Below are positions 1 to 7,260 of a stretch of DNA of 35,491 nt, piece after piece. The stretch is from Segatella hominis (GTDB taxonomy: Bacteria; Bacteroidota; Bacteroidia; Bacteroidales; Bacteroidaceae): NCBI RefSeq assembly GCF_004535825.1, contig NZ_SGVY01000041.1, positions 1 to 35,491 on the forward strand, in the 5' to 3' direction. The notes below the pieces were generated by a model. That model was not told where the DNA came from and ran no database searches. It was given only the letters and a program-made list of their open reading frames with translations. The position numbers and the translations under genes are program-made. Every line of letters begins with the position of its first letter. The first letter of the stretch is position 1.

Positions 1-92
1 ACACCGCAATATGTTCCAACAACAGAATCCAAACTGACTCCAATTCCTAAAACTGCCGTATATTCTTCTATCCTGATAGAAGAATATACTTA
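1..92 (-). pseudogene. NlpE-like lipoprotein remnant, cut by the window edge
   Basis: Read on the minus strand, these bases encode a peptide ending DSVVGTYCGV at the window edge. The same phrase (DSIAGTYCGV) occurs in the clearer NlpE-like remnant at 13225-13554, so this is probably a paralogous fragment whose NlpE domain continues outside the window. The residues before it (EEYTAVLGIGVSL) do not look like a signal peptide or lipobox, so the natural N-terminus seems to be lost. NlpE proteins are outer-membrane lipoproteins linked to envelope stress sensing. The forward-strand frame ending TAG at 115-117 is the antisense of this and is not favoured. Confidence 0.35.
58..89. repeat. perfect 13-bp inverted repeat (hairpin)
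   Basis: Arms GTATATTCTTCTA (58-70) and TAGAAGAATATAC (77-89) are perfect reverse complements around a 6-nt loop. It lies inside the NlpE-like remnant. There is no T-run, so it is not an obvious terminator; it may be a scar of recombination. Confidence 0.6.
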
Positions 93-199
93 CATCATTT
101 TGTCCTGTGCCACATAGACAAGCTCTTGCACTATCGAACACGATGCGAAGTTCATTTCTCCTTATCTTGTCAAAGCATGGAATGCGCTTGTAGCCAATT

Positions 200-398
200 T
201 TATTTCTGATTAATTTTCTTTTTTATTTCATTCGCCTCTTTAAATAGGCTATTAGCAATGCTATCTTTAATTGCTGCCATCTGTATCATTTCGTTATGGT
301 AGCGAATTGAGTCCTCGTAAGTATTTACATGAGTTCTCACTTTCTCAACAACTTCTTTATTTGGGCATACAGAAAAGTTCTTTTCGATGTATCGAACA
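200..398 (-). pseudogene. C-terminal fragment of an unrecognised protein
   Basis: A minus-strand frame runs from about 398 to a TAA at 200-202 and encodes roughly 65 residues that look like real protein: hydrophilic and helix-rich, with segments such as NKEVVEKVRTHVNTYEDSI and a lysine-rich end (KEANEIKKKINQK). No start or signal peptide is visible, and its upstream end meets the integrase remnant at 387-533, so it appears to be a truncated gene tail. No family recognised. It could be the end of an immunity or toxin-associated protein. Confidence 0.35.
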
Positions 399-533
399 TT
401 GTGCGACTACAAGACCGTAAGCGTACTGCTCGGTCATGCAAATATTACAACAACCCTTAATCTCTATGCTCACCCGAACATGGAACAGAAGAAAAAGTGC
501 ATCACCAAGATGTTCAAGTCTCTTGGAAAATAG
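387..533 (+). pseudogene. tyrosine recombinase (phage-type integrase) C-terminal remnant
   Basis: The last 48 codons of a tyrosine integrase: DYKTVSVLLGHANITTTLNL followed by YAHPN and a basic tail ending SLGK-stop. LLGHA carries the conserved histidine and the tyrosine of LYAHP is the catalytic nucleophile of this family, which cuts and rejoins DNA through a 3'-phosphotyrosine. Everything N-terminal, including the Arg-His-x-x-Arg core, is missing, so this is a relic. It shows that an integrative element or an integrase-linked shufflon once reached this locus. Confidence 0.75.
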
Positions 534-543
534 GGAAGAACAG

Positions 544-681
544 ATGAAAGCCGAATATAGGGAAGTAATAAGTTTACTCCGCAAGGGATGTTCCATTCGG
601 GATATGGCGAAGTTGAGTGGTAAAGGGGTAAGTACGGTACAACGAGTGAAGCGATTACTAAAAGTGCAATCACCGCAATAA
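544..681 (+). pseudogene. serine-recombinase C-terminal helix-turn-helix remnant, copy 1
   Basis: From the ATG at 544 the frame reads AEYREVISLLRKGCSIRDMA, then KLSGKGVSTVQRVKRLLKV and a TAA at 679-681. This is the DNA-binding helix-turn-helix tail of resolvase/invertase-type serine recombinases (pattern Y..V..LL.KG.SI...A.L.GK..STVQRVK). The catalytic N-terminal domain with the nucleophilic serine is absent, and the piece follows directly on an unrelated integrase tail. The last codons overlap the recurring element at 661-756. A decayed second copy lies at 2610-2709. Confidence 0.65.
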
Positions 682-756
682 TACTATTGATTTTACGTTC
701 TTTTCAAAGAAAGGGGTTGTGCAATAGTGGCTTAAAGGCTAAAAGCACTACCTTTG
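661..756 (+). repeat. recurring cassette-head element, copy 1 of 5
   Basis: Core shared by all five copies: TTTTACGTTCTTT, an A/G-rich stretch, TTGTG, a TTAAAGGCTAAAAGCA segment, and a final TACCTTTG that fits the Bacteroidota -7 promoter box. No good -33 TTTG lies at the usual 19-21 nt. In this copy the element runs out of the recombinase tail and directly abuts an Rhs core fragment. Confidence 0.8.
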
Positions 757-908
757 TAGTGCCGTACAATGGCGAGGACAACAACGACTATGTGGACGGC
801 GAGGTGGTGCAGTATATCGAGTATGTTCCTTTCGGTGAAGTGTTCGTTGAGGAGCGCAATAACATTTCAAATAATCCATTAAGAAGAGAGAGAAATGGCA
901 AAAGATAG
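757..908 (+). pseudogene. Rhs/YD-repeat core C-terminal fragment
   Basis: The frame reads DGEVVQYIEYVPFGEVFVEE followed by RNNISNNP. This is the highly conserved end of the Rhs/RHS-repeat core just before the variable toxin domain (E-Y-x-P-F-G-E is diagnostic of these secreted polymorphic toxins). The sequence then departs from the usual continuation and ends in LRRERNGKR-stop, overlapping the start of the next gene. Only about 40 residues of an Rhs protein survive, directly behind the recurring element, so this is a recombination scar rather than a gene. It gives the best direct evidence that the surrounding small genes belong to Rhs toxin-immunity loci. Confidence 0.7.
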
Positions 909-1359
909 GATGCTTTATATGAAATTATGTTTTGTAGTAATAGTCTTTGGACTATCTTTTATTACTTGTAACAAGCATTATATTAAGTATAGTGCTTGTT
1001 GCAAGCTTCCGATACCAAAAACTCCATTTTATCCAGATGCTTATAAATTTGCAAATACAAAAGAAGAGTTTTTGTCAAATATGAAATTAATTAACAATAC
1101 AATAAAAGTAGAAGCCATTATTGATACAAATAAACTTGATTTTAACAATCATACATATCTCTTTGTATTTGGCGCACCAATAAAAAAAATGTACTATAGT
1201 TTTAAGACTACATTATTTGACGATAAATCTCCGAGTTACGCAAAGGCTATAAGACATAAAAAAAAATGTGTATTTATAAATTATAATATTCCAACAGGGT
1301 ACACGTATTTGTATGAAATAAAAAAAGACGAGACCCTTACTGGTTTCAATGGAATATAA
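895..1359 (+). CDS. small lipoprotein, candidate orphan immunity protein
   Basis: Predicted 154-residue protein; an internal ATG at 919 (MKLCFVVIVFGLSFITC) would give the cleanest signal sequence, with the cysteine of FITC as a plausible lipidation site. GAGAGAAATG favours the upstream start at 895, so the start is ambiguous. The mature part is Lys/Asn/Tyr-rich with no catalytic motif and no family I recognise. It lies immediately after an Rhs core scar and ends before a strong hairpin at 1382-1423. Position, size and export signal fit an immunity protein for a periplasm-active toxin, which is inference from context. Confidence 0.6.
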   Translation: MAKDRMLYMKLCFVVIVFGLSFITCNKHYIKYSACCKLPIPKTPFYPDAYKFANTKEEFLSNMKLINNTIKVEAIIDTNKLDFNNHTYLFVFGAPIKKMYYSFKTTLFDDKSPSYAKAIRHKKKCVFINYNIPTGYTYLYEIKKDETLTGFNGI

Positions 1360-1381
1360 GAAATTCATTGAATTGACAAAG

Positions 1382-1423
1382 AATAGAAATCCGTGGATTA
1401 TTGTTTATCCACGGATTTCTATT
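1382..1423 (+). terminator. 17-bp perfect hairpin terminator
   Basis: The arms, centred on AATCCGTGGAT and ATCCACGGATT, pair perfectly over 17 bp with an 8-nt loop, 22 nt after the stop of the lipoprotein gene. A T-rich stretch follows. Confidence 0.65.
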
Positions 1424-1525
1424 TCTTTGCCTGTATATAAAACAAAGATTCCTTAAACGATACCAGGCGCAAAAATAGTTATAATAGCAGCGAAAAATCT
1501 TGATTGTGACATTCCAACCGTAACT

Positions 1526-1786
1526 ATGCCAGTTCAAATAACTTTAATCATATCAAAATGTAGTAAAATCATTAAATTCAGCAACAAAATTGAACGTAAG
1601 GAACAGGCGGGGCATGTCTGCCGATGGATGGCTTTTGGCATCACGATTGTCATCGTCGTCGTAGAATGTACCATAGTAATCGGCCTATTTGAATGGCGCA
1701 ATAGAAGCAGGATGGAGAGCAGGATTGCAGAGAGGCACCTTTGGCGGAAAAGCATGTATGACTTGAACATGGGTGTCGCCAAATAG
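1526..1786 (+). CDS. possible small membrane-protein fragment
   Basis: An open frame of 86 codons. The first third is probably not real protein. From about residue 33 it reads as one hydrophobic helix (FGITIVIVVVECTIVIGLF) followed by a charged amphipathic tail (WRNRSRMESRIAERHLWRKS). The segment 1590-1790 is visibly more GC-rich than its AT-rich neighbours, suggesting a fragment of separate origin. No family recognised and no convincing ribosome binding site. The rest of 1424-1990 holds nothing else I can support. Confidence 0.25.
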   Translation: MPVQITLIISKCSKIIKFSNKIERKEQAGHVCRWMAFGITIVIVVVECTIVIGLFEWRNRSRMESRIAERHLWRKSMYDLNMGVAK

Positions 1787-1991
1787 TCTCTGCTTGGTGA
1801 GACAATGGAAAAACATTGACAGACATATTATTGTGCGTTTTTGATTAATACAGTAATTCCATACAATAATTTCAAATGTCAATCGTTCTTTAGATAAAAC
1901 ATAAAAGCAAAACAATATGAAAGTATCATTAAAAAACAGGTCAAAAACCAATTGAGTGCCGTAAAAAAAGTAACAAATAAAGGTAATACAT

Positions 1992-2348
1992 ATGGGAAAT
2001 TTTAAAAAAAGAACTCTTTTTTATACTAAAGATTGTTTATTTATAGGTGTATCAATTTTCGTTATAGATATTGTCACTTTTGTTATTTTAATTTTTTTGT
2101 CTATGAGTGATAGTGAATCACCCATACTTGCTGATTATGTACACATTTTTTTAAAAGAAGTTTTATCTTTACCATTATCATTGATTAACAATGATTACCC
2201 TTTCTTTTTAGATGACCACCAAGTTCCAAAATTAATACTGTTCACAATGCCTGCAAACATTCTAATACAATCAGTTTTTTTCTGCTTTATAAAGGAATGC
2301 ATAACTAAAATCTTAGTTACATTTTCGAATAAAAAGAATATTGAATAA
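1992..2348 (+). CDS. small membrane protein, candidate immunity protein
   Basis: A 118-residue protein with hydrophobic segments at about residues 14-36 and 85-105 and a weaker one around 48-62, a basic N-terminus (GNFKKR) and a basic C-terminus (SNKKN). Start chosen at the ATG preceded by AAAGGTAATACAT. No enzymatic motif or recognised family. Codon use and AT content match the other small cassette genes. The inner-membrane topology would suit protection against a pore-forming or membrane-acting toxin, but the assignment rests only on context. Confidence 0.5.
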   Translation: MGNFKKRTLFYTKDCLFIGVSIFVIDIVTFVILIFLSMSDSESPILADYVHIFLKEVLSLPLSLINNDYPFFLDDHQVPKLILFTMPANILIQSVFFCFIKECITKILVTFSNKKNIE

Positions 2349-2620
2349 TTAAGAAACAATTCACTACTGCCTACGAAAAATTTTCAACACTTCTAGAAGT
2401 ATTGATTTATTGAGGTATGCGTCTTAAATATACAAGCTAACTCAGTTTAGTGGAGAAAGTGCTCATAAAGTCAGACGCAAAAATAATGGTACATAGGTAT
2501 AGGCGTATAGAGCGTACTATACCCATTTTAGTATGATCGGCATGAGCTTATTCTAATGGGTGCAAGTCCCTAACAAGCCCTAATAGCGGGAATTGTATAG
2601 CCAATAGCAAGGGGTATTCC
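2349..2620 (+). other. non-coding stretch with a possible group II intron scrap
   Basis: No gene is visible. From about 2540 to 2610 the sequence (GGGTGCAAGTCCCTAACAAG, then AGCGGGAATTGTATAGCC) resembles the structured 5' domain of bacterial group II introns, which often contain a GTGCAAGTCC-like segment. No intron-encoded protein, domain V hairpin or 3' boundary is present, so at most this is a remnant. It butts directly onto the second recombinase tail. The comparison is from memory of intron sequences and is tentative. Confidence 0.3.
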
Positions 2621-2709
2621 ATTCGGGATGTGGCAAAGCTGAGTGGTAAAGGGGCGTGAGTACGGTACAACGAGTGAAGCGATTAATAAAAGTACAATCA
2701 TCGCAATAA
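2610..2709 (+). pseudogene. serine-recombinase helix-turn-helix remnant, copy 2 (frameshifted)
   Basis: Nearly identical in DNA to 589-681 but with a small insertion (GGGGCGTGAG where copy 1 has GGGGTAAG) that breaks the frame in the turn of the helix-turn-helix. Only about 30 codons survive. It leads into recurring element copy 2 exactly as copy 1 does, showing that the recombinase tail and the element were duplicated together. Confidence 0.6.
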
Positions 2710-2784
2710 TACTATTGATTTTACGTTCTTTTCAAAGAAAGGGGTTGTGCAATTGTTGCTTAAAGGCTAAAAGCACTACCTTTG
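2689..2784 (+). repeat. recurring cassette-head element, copy 2 of 5
   Basis: Almost identical to copy 1 across about 95 bp, including the final TACCTTTG. It is followed within a few bases by the toxin-tail frame at 2789-2887. Confidence 0.8.
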
Positions 2785-2788
2785 CATA

Positions 2789-2887
2789 GGTGAATTTACA
2801 TATAGTTGGTCAAAAGCGTCAAGAGCTCCTCACAGCATAAGAGCTACTGGAACCGCAGGGCGTTCAATATTCTGGAGGGTAGAATAA
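2789..2887 (+). pseudogene. probable toxin C-terminal tail overlapping an immunity gene
   Basis: A short frame opening at the end of the recurring element encodes about 32 residues, including SWSKASRAPHSIRATGTAGR and SIFWRVE-stop. Its base composition is more balanced than the immunity gene's, and its TAA shares a base with the ATG of the next gene (TAATG). That tight stop/start overlap is the normal arrangement of a polymorphic toxin C-terminus followed by its immunity gene. No family can be assigned from this length. The rest of the toxin is missing, so it is inactive here. Confidence 0.45.
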
Positions 2888-3387
2888 TGATAAAGTGTAT
2901 TTTAATCTCGTTTCTATTATGTATTACCTTTTCCCAAATGGGGAAAGGTAATACAAATGAATCACAGATTCAAGACATTGAATCTTCTATAATAATAAGA
3001 ACACAAGAAAAAAAGTATTTCGTGGTTCAATTATTAAGAGAATTAACTGAAGAAGGATTTTATACAAGATTTTTAATTGTTAAAAAAAACAAGAAAACAA
3101 TTGCACGTATAGCATTCCCATCTTCTGAAGACGTAAAGAACTTGAGTGTTAATATAAATAATAATAATAATGATTGTATTCTTGAATGCAATTATGGTGG
3201 AGGAGAGAATTTTTACAGTCGTTATTTTTATTTCAGATGCGCCAAAGGTGGGCTGTATTTATATAAAATTGTAGGAACGCATTTCATACCTGATTCCGAT
3301 AAAAAAATAATAATAAAAAGATATATACACCCACAGATAAATATAAAAAAAATCAATTTTTTATATTATTTAGAAAATACTCCGTAA
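2887..3387 (+). CDS. secreted candidate immunity protein
   Basis: A 166-residue protein from the ATG at 2887, chosen because MIKCILISFLLCITFSQM forms a signal peptide directly after this codon and because the ATG overlaps the preceding stop (TAATG). A longer in-frame start at 2806 would cover the toxin tail in another frame and is rejected. The mature part is rich in Asn, Lys, Ile and Tyr (a run of six Asn near residue 88) and has no recognised domain. Secretion plus coupling to a toxin tail make it the best-supported immunity candidate in this part of the array. Confidence 0.6.
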   Translation: MIKCILISFLLCITFSQMGKGNTNESQIQDIESSIIIRTQEKKYFVVQLLRELTEEGFYTRFLIVKKNKKTIARIAFPSSEDVKNLSVNINNNNNDCILECNYGGGENFYSRYFYFRCAKGGLYLYKIVGTHFIPDSDKKIIIKRYIHPQINIKKINFLYYLENTP

Positions 3388-3468
3388 AACGACAATCGTG
3401 TTACAAGTTATTCTCCTAAAAATATGCGGGCATACACTATCAAAAAGAAAAAATAAGAGGAATAAGAT

Positions 3469-3822
3469 ATGAAACAACAAAAAATATATTCTATAATAAT
3501 AGGATTGGTTGCATACATTATTATATCACATATATTCCATGTATTTTTTAGAGGTAAAACTGATATAGCACTAAGCTTATTGTATATTTATAATGATATG
3601 TTATATATTGTAGGTTATATCTTTACATTTATGGTCTATGGTAGTAATAAGTTTAATAGAATCTTGTTTGGTACATTAAGCATCGCATTTCTGTTGTTTT
3701 TTGTATATAATTGGTGGGTCGTTTCATCTATGCCTTATGAGAGATTCTTATATATAGGCTTAGGATTGCTTGTTTATATATGTGAGTACATGTATTTAAA
3801 AGCTACACAAAACGATTTGTAA
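3469..3822 (+). CDS. four-helix membrane protein, candidate immunity protein
   Basis: A 117-residue, very hydrophobic protein with helices at about residues 6-27, 37-58, 64-83 and 93-110. Start ATG is preceded by AAGAGGAATAAGAT, a weak purine-rich ribosome binding site. No recognised family or catalytic residue. It lies 81 bp after the secreted candidate and 13 bp before the next membrane protein, so the three may be cotranscribed. Small multi-span proteins of this type are common immunity proteins for membrane-targeting toxins; that role is inferred. Confidence 0.55.
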   Translation: MKQQKIYSIIIGLVAYIIISHIFHVFFRGKTDIALSLLYIYNDMLYIVGYIFTFMVYGSNKFNRILFGTLSIAFLLFFVYNWWVVSSMPYERFLYIGLGLLVYICEYMYLKATQNDL

Positions 3823-3835
3823 AATAATTTAAAAT

Positions 3836-4117
3836 ATGAATGATAATATAATCCTATATGCTATTTCTTTAATATGCATAATATTGCTACTAATAGAATG
3901 GATTTTTATTAGTCACAAAAAATGTTCAATAAATGCCATTGTGTTTGTTGGTTATTCATTTCCTTTGTACTACTTAATGATCTATAAAGGGGCTGGTGGA
4001 GCAGCGTTTACGTGGTGGTTCTATTTGGTATTATTTACATCTATCCATGTAATAATTTTATTGATTATATTGTTTTATTTTTTTATTTCGAGGAGACATG
4101 CAAATGAAAGAAAATGA
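3836..4117 (+). CDS. three-helix membrane protein, candidate immunity protein
   Basis: A 93-residue protein with hydrophobic stretches at about residues 4-26, 33-50 and 60-86, and a basic end (SRRHANERK). It starts 13 bp after the previous stop, suggesting a shared message, and is followed by a hairpin terminator at 4175-4206. GAGGAAFTWW links the second and third helices. No family recognised. Confidence 0.55.
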   Translation: MNDNIILYAISLICIILLLIEWIFISHKKCSINAIVFVGYSFPLYYLMIYKGAGGAAFTWWFYLVLFTSIHVIILLIILFYFFISRRHANERK

Positions 4118-4174
4118 TCCGTTTTTCAAGTTGTGGATCAAGAGAAATATTGCGCAGCTTTGATGGAATTGCTT

Positions 4175-4206
4175 GAGGGTGTATCATAGGTCCATGACAC
4201 ACCCTC
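4175..4206. terminator. GAGGGTGT hairpin terminator, family copy 1 of 3
   Basis: Arms GAGGGTGTATCAT and ATGACACACCCTC pair with one mismatch around a 6-nt loop, between the convergent ends of the membrane-protein gene and the ATPase gene. The same hairpin occurs at 8796-8821 and 29762-29801. Confidence 0.65.
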
Positions 4207-4214
4207 ATATCAAA

Positions 4215-5789
4215 TTATACTTCCTTCCAATCAACTAATCCTTTACCTAAATCATCCAATTCTACAGCAAGGGCTATTACCTTGCGCTTGTCAGCTTTGA
4301 ACGGTTCGGCATATTGCTTAGCCTTAATTTGCTCTGCTGCCGCATCAACACCACCATTGTTACTCAGCTTCAATTCCAATACATAGATGAAGGTCGATGT
4401 TTCCACCACCATATCTATTCTACCAGTAGCTATCATCTTTTCCACTTCCACTCGGCAACCGATGGCATTAAAAATGGTACTCAGAATCAGACGATAACGT
4501 TCTTCCATATCCATACTAGCAAGTTTCTTGTTGCTGTATGGAACATCCGCAATAAGAGCCTTCAGGCATTTCATAGCTTCTGGTAGTTTCCCCATATTCA
4601 GGTAAAGGTTCAGAAATGCTTGTGATGACTGAATGTCATTACTCTTACGCATGGAAAGGGCAGGCAACACGATTTCGTTCAAGGCTTGTTTTACTTCGAA
4701 ATTAGGAATGCCAAGAAGGTAAGTACCATTCATATAACCCTTAATAGTGAGATAGCCAGACTGGTAAAGAAACAACTCTGAGCCACCACCCGTTACATCT
4801 GAAGTTTCTATGGTTGTACCTAGCAAGGCACTATGGTCAAAGTCGTTCAAGCGAATTTCCATATCATCAACAAATTTAGGAAGCAGCGAGGTTGCTCCTG
4901 ATGAAGCCCAGTAATTCTTAAGACTGGAATCAGAAAGGGCATTGACAAGACTAAATGGATTGAATATATCAACCATATTTTCATGACTGAAATGATAACC
5001 GTCGTAGAAAGTCGTTAACTGTGCAATAGCTTCATCGAAAGTCCACTCATTCTTTGCTGCCAATCTTTTGACTTCTGGGGTGAAATCACGGAGAAGTTCT
5101 TCTTTCGTGATACCGCAGAGAGCTGCATACTCTGGATTGAAACTGATGTTGCTCAAATTATTGAGAACAGAGAATAGAGAGATTTGTGTAAACTTGGTAA
5201 TACCAGTGATGAAAACAAACTTCTCGTATTTATCTTGGGCTTTCAGTACAGAAAACACTTCTCTGTAGATATCCCGACATGCTTCATGTTGCGGAGTCTT
5301 CCAGGAATGCTGCAATGGAGAGTCGTATTCATCTATGAGAATAACCACCTGCAGCCCAGTCTTATTGTAAGCCGTCTTTATAATTTCTATCAGACGAGTA
5401 GCTAATGGGAAGTTTTCCTTGGCTTCAATCCCATATAAAGATTCATATTCTTGAAAGCTATAGTTCAGATAACCTTTCAGACTTTCCGGTTCTGCTCCTG
5501 CCTGGCTCATGTCGAGTCTAATTACAGAACGCTTCACCCATTCCGTCTCCAGCTGCATAATCTTCAATCCCGCGAAGAGTTCCTTCTTTCCTAGGAAGTA
5601 TGCTTCAAGCGTATCGACAAGAACGGATTTACCAAAGCGACGTGGTCGGTTCAGGTAATTATACTTCTTTCCCCTATTGGCAAGGTGCCAGATGATATCT
5701 GTCTTGTCAACATAAAGATATCCATCCTTTCTGATTTCTTCAAAAGACTGGATACCTACAGGCAATTTTCTGTCGTTTGCTTCTATCAT
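4215..5789 (-). CDS. AAA-ATPase-like protein with C-terminal PD-(D/E)XK nuclease domain
   Basis: A 524-residue protein of the AAA-ATPase_like/PDDEXK_9 family common in Bacteroidota. The N-terminal part carries YLNRPRRFGKSVLVDTLEAY, whose GKS (about 53-55) is the Walker A site, and VVILIDEYDSPL (about 148-159) is Walker B. Near residues 455-480, GRIDMVV...FIYVLELKL gives the D...ExK of a PD-(D/E)XK nuclease fold. The family occurs in many copies per genome, often next to mobile DNA; its biological role is not settled. I chose the ATG at 5787-5789 (MIEANDRKLPVGIQSFEEIR, the usual family start) over a longer frame from 5840 that would overlap the recombinase pseudogene. Length is normal and no damage is visible. 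Confidence 0.85.
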   Translation of the reverse strand: MIEANDRKLPVGIQSFEEIRKDGYLYVDKTDIIWHLANRGKKYNYLNRPRRFGKSVLVDTLEAYFLGKKELFAGLKIMQLETEWVKRSVIRLDMSQAGAEPESLKGYLNYSFQEYESLYGIEAKENFPLATRLIEIIKTAYNKTGLQVVILIDEYDSPLQHSWKTPQHEACRDIYREVFSVLKAQDKYEKFVFITGITKFTQISLFSVLNNLSNISFNPEYAALCGITKEELLRDFTPEVKRLAAKNEWTFDEAIAQLTTFYDGYHFSHENMVDIFNPFSLVNALSDSSLKNYWASSGATSLLPKFVDDMEIRLNDFDHSALLGTTIETSDVTGGGSELFLYQSGYLTIKGYMNGTYLLGIPNFEVKQALNEIVLPALSMRKSNDIQSSQAFLNLYLNMGKLPEAMKCLKALIADVPYSNKKLASMDMEERYRLILSTIFNAIGCRVEVEKMIATGRIDMVVETSTFIYVLELKLSNNGGVDAAAEQIKAKQYAEPFKADKRKVIALAVELDDLGKGLVDWKEV

Positions 5790-5817
5790 AATTATTTGTG
5801 CATTTGTAAAAATATCA

Positions 5818-6462
5818 CTACCGGAGCTTGCTAAGCTCATCTATATGTTCTTTGTTTGATACTTTGTTTGTGCTTGATTTACAAAGATATGGCTTTCTAC
5901 TTGGCTCTATGCCTTCTAAGCGGAGATATCGATATACCGTTGACTTGGACTTTATATTTAGTTGACTTTGTATATCGTCTATTCCCATACCTTTGGCATA
6001 TAGCATAGCAGCAGCTCTAGCCCTTTTGTTGCGCTTAAGCTTCGGTCTTCCCATTTTCTTGCCTCTCGCCATCGCTGCTTTTCTTCCGGCTTGTGTTCTT
6101 TCTATTATTAAATCTCGTTCGAACTCTGCTAGACTTGCGAAGATGTGCATCATCAATTTTCCTGAGCTGTTGGATGTATCGATATTATCTTTGAGGGATA
6201 TAATCTCTACACCTTTTTCGTGCAACTCTGAAATGATGTTTAGCAAATCGCTTAAAGAACGTCATAGACGGTCGAATTTGTACACGACTAGTATGTCTCC
6301 CTTTCGAAGGTATTTAATCGCTTCTGCTAGCTCTAAACGGGCTTTTAGGCCGCTTTTATGCTCGGAGTACACCTTCTCACAGCCGGATTTTTCTAATTCT
6401 GACAGTTGTAAGTCTAAATTCTGGTCTTTTGTGGAGACCCTTGCATATCCGATTCTTGCCAT
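5818..6462 (-). pseudogene. serine recombinase (resolvase/invertase family) broken by one TGA codon
   Basis: Starts MARIGYARVSTKDQNLDLQL, with catalytic Ser10 in YARVST, and continues through LVVYKFDRL, then a TGA at 6262-6264, then in the same frame RSLSDLLNIISELHEKGVE, FASLAEFERDLIIERTQAGR, the KMGRP linker and a C-terminal helix-turn-helix (IKSKSTVYRYLR). The stop replaces the glycine of the near-invariant DRLGRS motif, consistent with a single GGA-to-TGA change. Everything else over about 214 codons is intact, so inactivation is recent or there is read-through. Dyads at 6506-6581, just upstream, look like its binding sites. Intact relatives resolve cointegrates or invert DNA. Confidence 0.85.
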
Positions 6463-6505
6463 ACTTGTATTTCTATTTAATTTCGATTGCAAAAATACAA
6501 AAAAA

Positions 6506-6581
6506 TCGAAATAACCACCAAGCTTTTTAGCAGTTATTTCGAGATTTTTTGTGGTTCGATTATATTTTAATTTTATCGAAC
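6506..6581. promoter_or_regulatory. paired TCGA-containing dyads upstream of the serine recombinase (possible res/crossover site)
   Basis: Two inverted repeats lie in the region upstream of the recombinase start: TCGAAATAAC (6506-6515) with GTTATTTCGA (6533-6542), spacer 17 nt, and GTTCGAT (6554-6560) with ATCGAAC (6575-6581), spacer 14 nt. Resolvase res sites are arrays of inverted repeats next to the recombinase gene, so these are candidate binding subsites and autoregulatory operators. The dyads are seen; the function is inferred. Confidence 0.4.
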
Positions 6582-6641
6582 TTTATTTTATTTTTACCTT
6601 TCTGCAAAGCTATTTGGATGTATTTTATGCCATTAGGACTA

Positions 6642-7250
6642 TTATTCCTTAAGATATTCTTCCTTTAATTCTCTCTCTACGCTTAGAGATGGATGATTAT
6701 ATATCTGCAAACGACATACTTCATTTGGTATTTTTTCATAAGATGGTGTATTTTCTATCCATATAAGGTGATTATCATCTATAGAATAGAGGTATTTTGT
6801 ATCTGGTGTAGTTATATAATCGCTAATATTTTTAATATAAAGTCTATTTGCTTTTTCGTTATACATATAAGGTAATATGACATATCCTATTTTTTGTGGT
6901 GGAATAAAATATAATAATCTAAAAGAAGTTTTCTTACGAATTTTATAAAAACCAGTACATATATCTCCAACGATGTCTCCAACTTTTAAACTGTCTAATA
7001 TTACATTTGTTTTGCCAATAATATATGTTTTCTCCCATTGCCAAATTCTTTCATTATCCATATATTTATTTAAAGAGTGTGAAGCTACTTTCGGTAAAAT
7101 AAAATAGTTTTTGCCTTTATATACTTGCATTCTAAAATGAATATTCTCAGAAGGAATATCTATCTTTAAGTTTGTCTTTGAATACCTTTTAGAAAACGAT
7201 TGAAAAAAAGGAATAGATATTATGCAAAGAGTGACAATCACTCTTTGCAT
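6642..7250 (-). CDS. secreted protein of unknown function, candidate immunity protein
   Basis: A 202-residue protein from the ATG at 7248-7250, chosen because MQRVIVTLCIISIPFFQSFS is a good signal peptide; an in-frame ATG 12 codons upstream (7284-7286) is possible but would bury the signal. The mature part is rich in Tyr, Ile, Lys and Asn with no motif I recognise. Its start codon lies inside a perfect 23-bp inverted repeat (7212-7260), so translation may be controlled by mRNA structure. It stands alone on the minus strand between the recombinase and the rest of the cassette array, with AT content like the immunity candidates. Confidence 0.5.
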   Translation of the reverse strand: MQRVIVTLCIISIPFFQSFSKRYSKTNLKIDIPSENIHFRMQVYKGKNYFILPKVASHSLNKYMDNERIWQWEKTYIIGKTNVILDSLKVGDIVGDICTGFYKIRKKTSFRLLYFIPPQKIGYVILPYMYNEKANRLYIKNISDYITTPDTKYLYSIDDNHLIWIENTPSYEKIPNEVCRLQIYNHPSLSVERELKEEYLKE

Positions 7251-7260
7251 AATATCTATT
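7212..7260. promoter_or_regulatory. perfect 23-bp hairpin covering a start codon
   Basis: The arms at 7212-7234 and 7238-7260 are exact reverse complements separated by three bases (centre AAAGAGTGACAATCACTCTT). On the minus strand the structure spans the ATG at 7248-7250 and the first dozen codons of the secreted protein. In RNA it would sequester the initiation region. Confidence 0.6.

Noticed and set aside
687-756. Translation of the recurring element itself (LRSFQRKGLCNSGLKAKSTTF)
   Set aside because: The frame is open in most copies, but copy 4 contains a stop in it and copies 3 and 5 change the sequence without clear amino-acid constraint; more likely non-coding.
4215-5840. Long start of the AAA-ATPase gene at 5840
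   Set aside because: The added 17 residues overlap the recombinase pseudogene and are not part of the family's usual MIEANDRKLPVG-like start.
7212-7260. Invertible promoter (phase-variation switch)
   Set aside because: The inverted repeats are only 3 bp apart, so there is no segment to invert.
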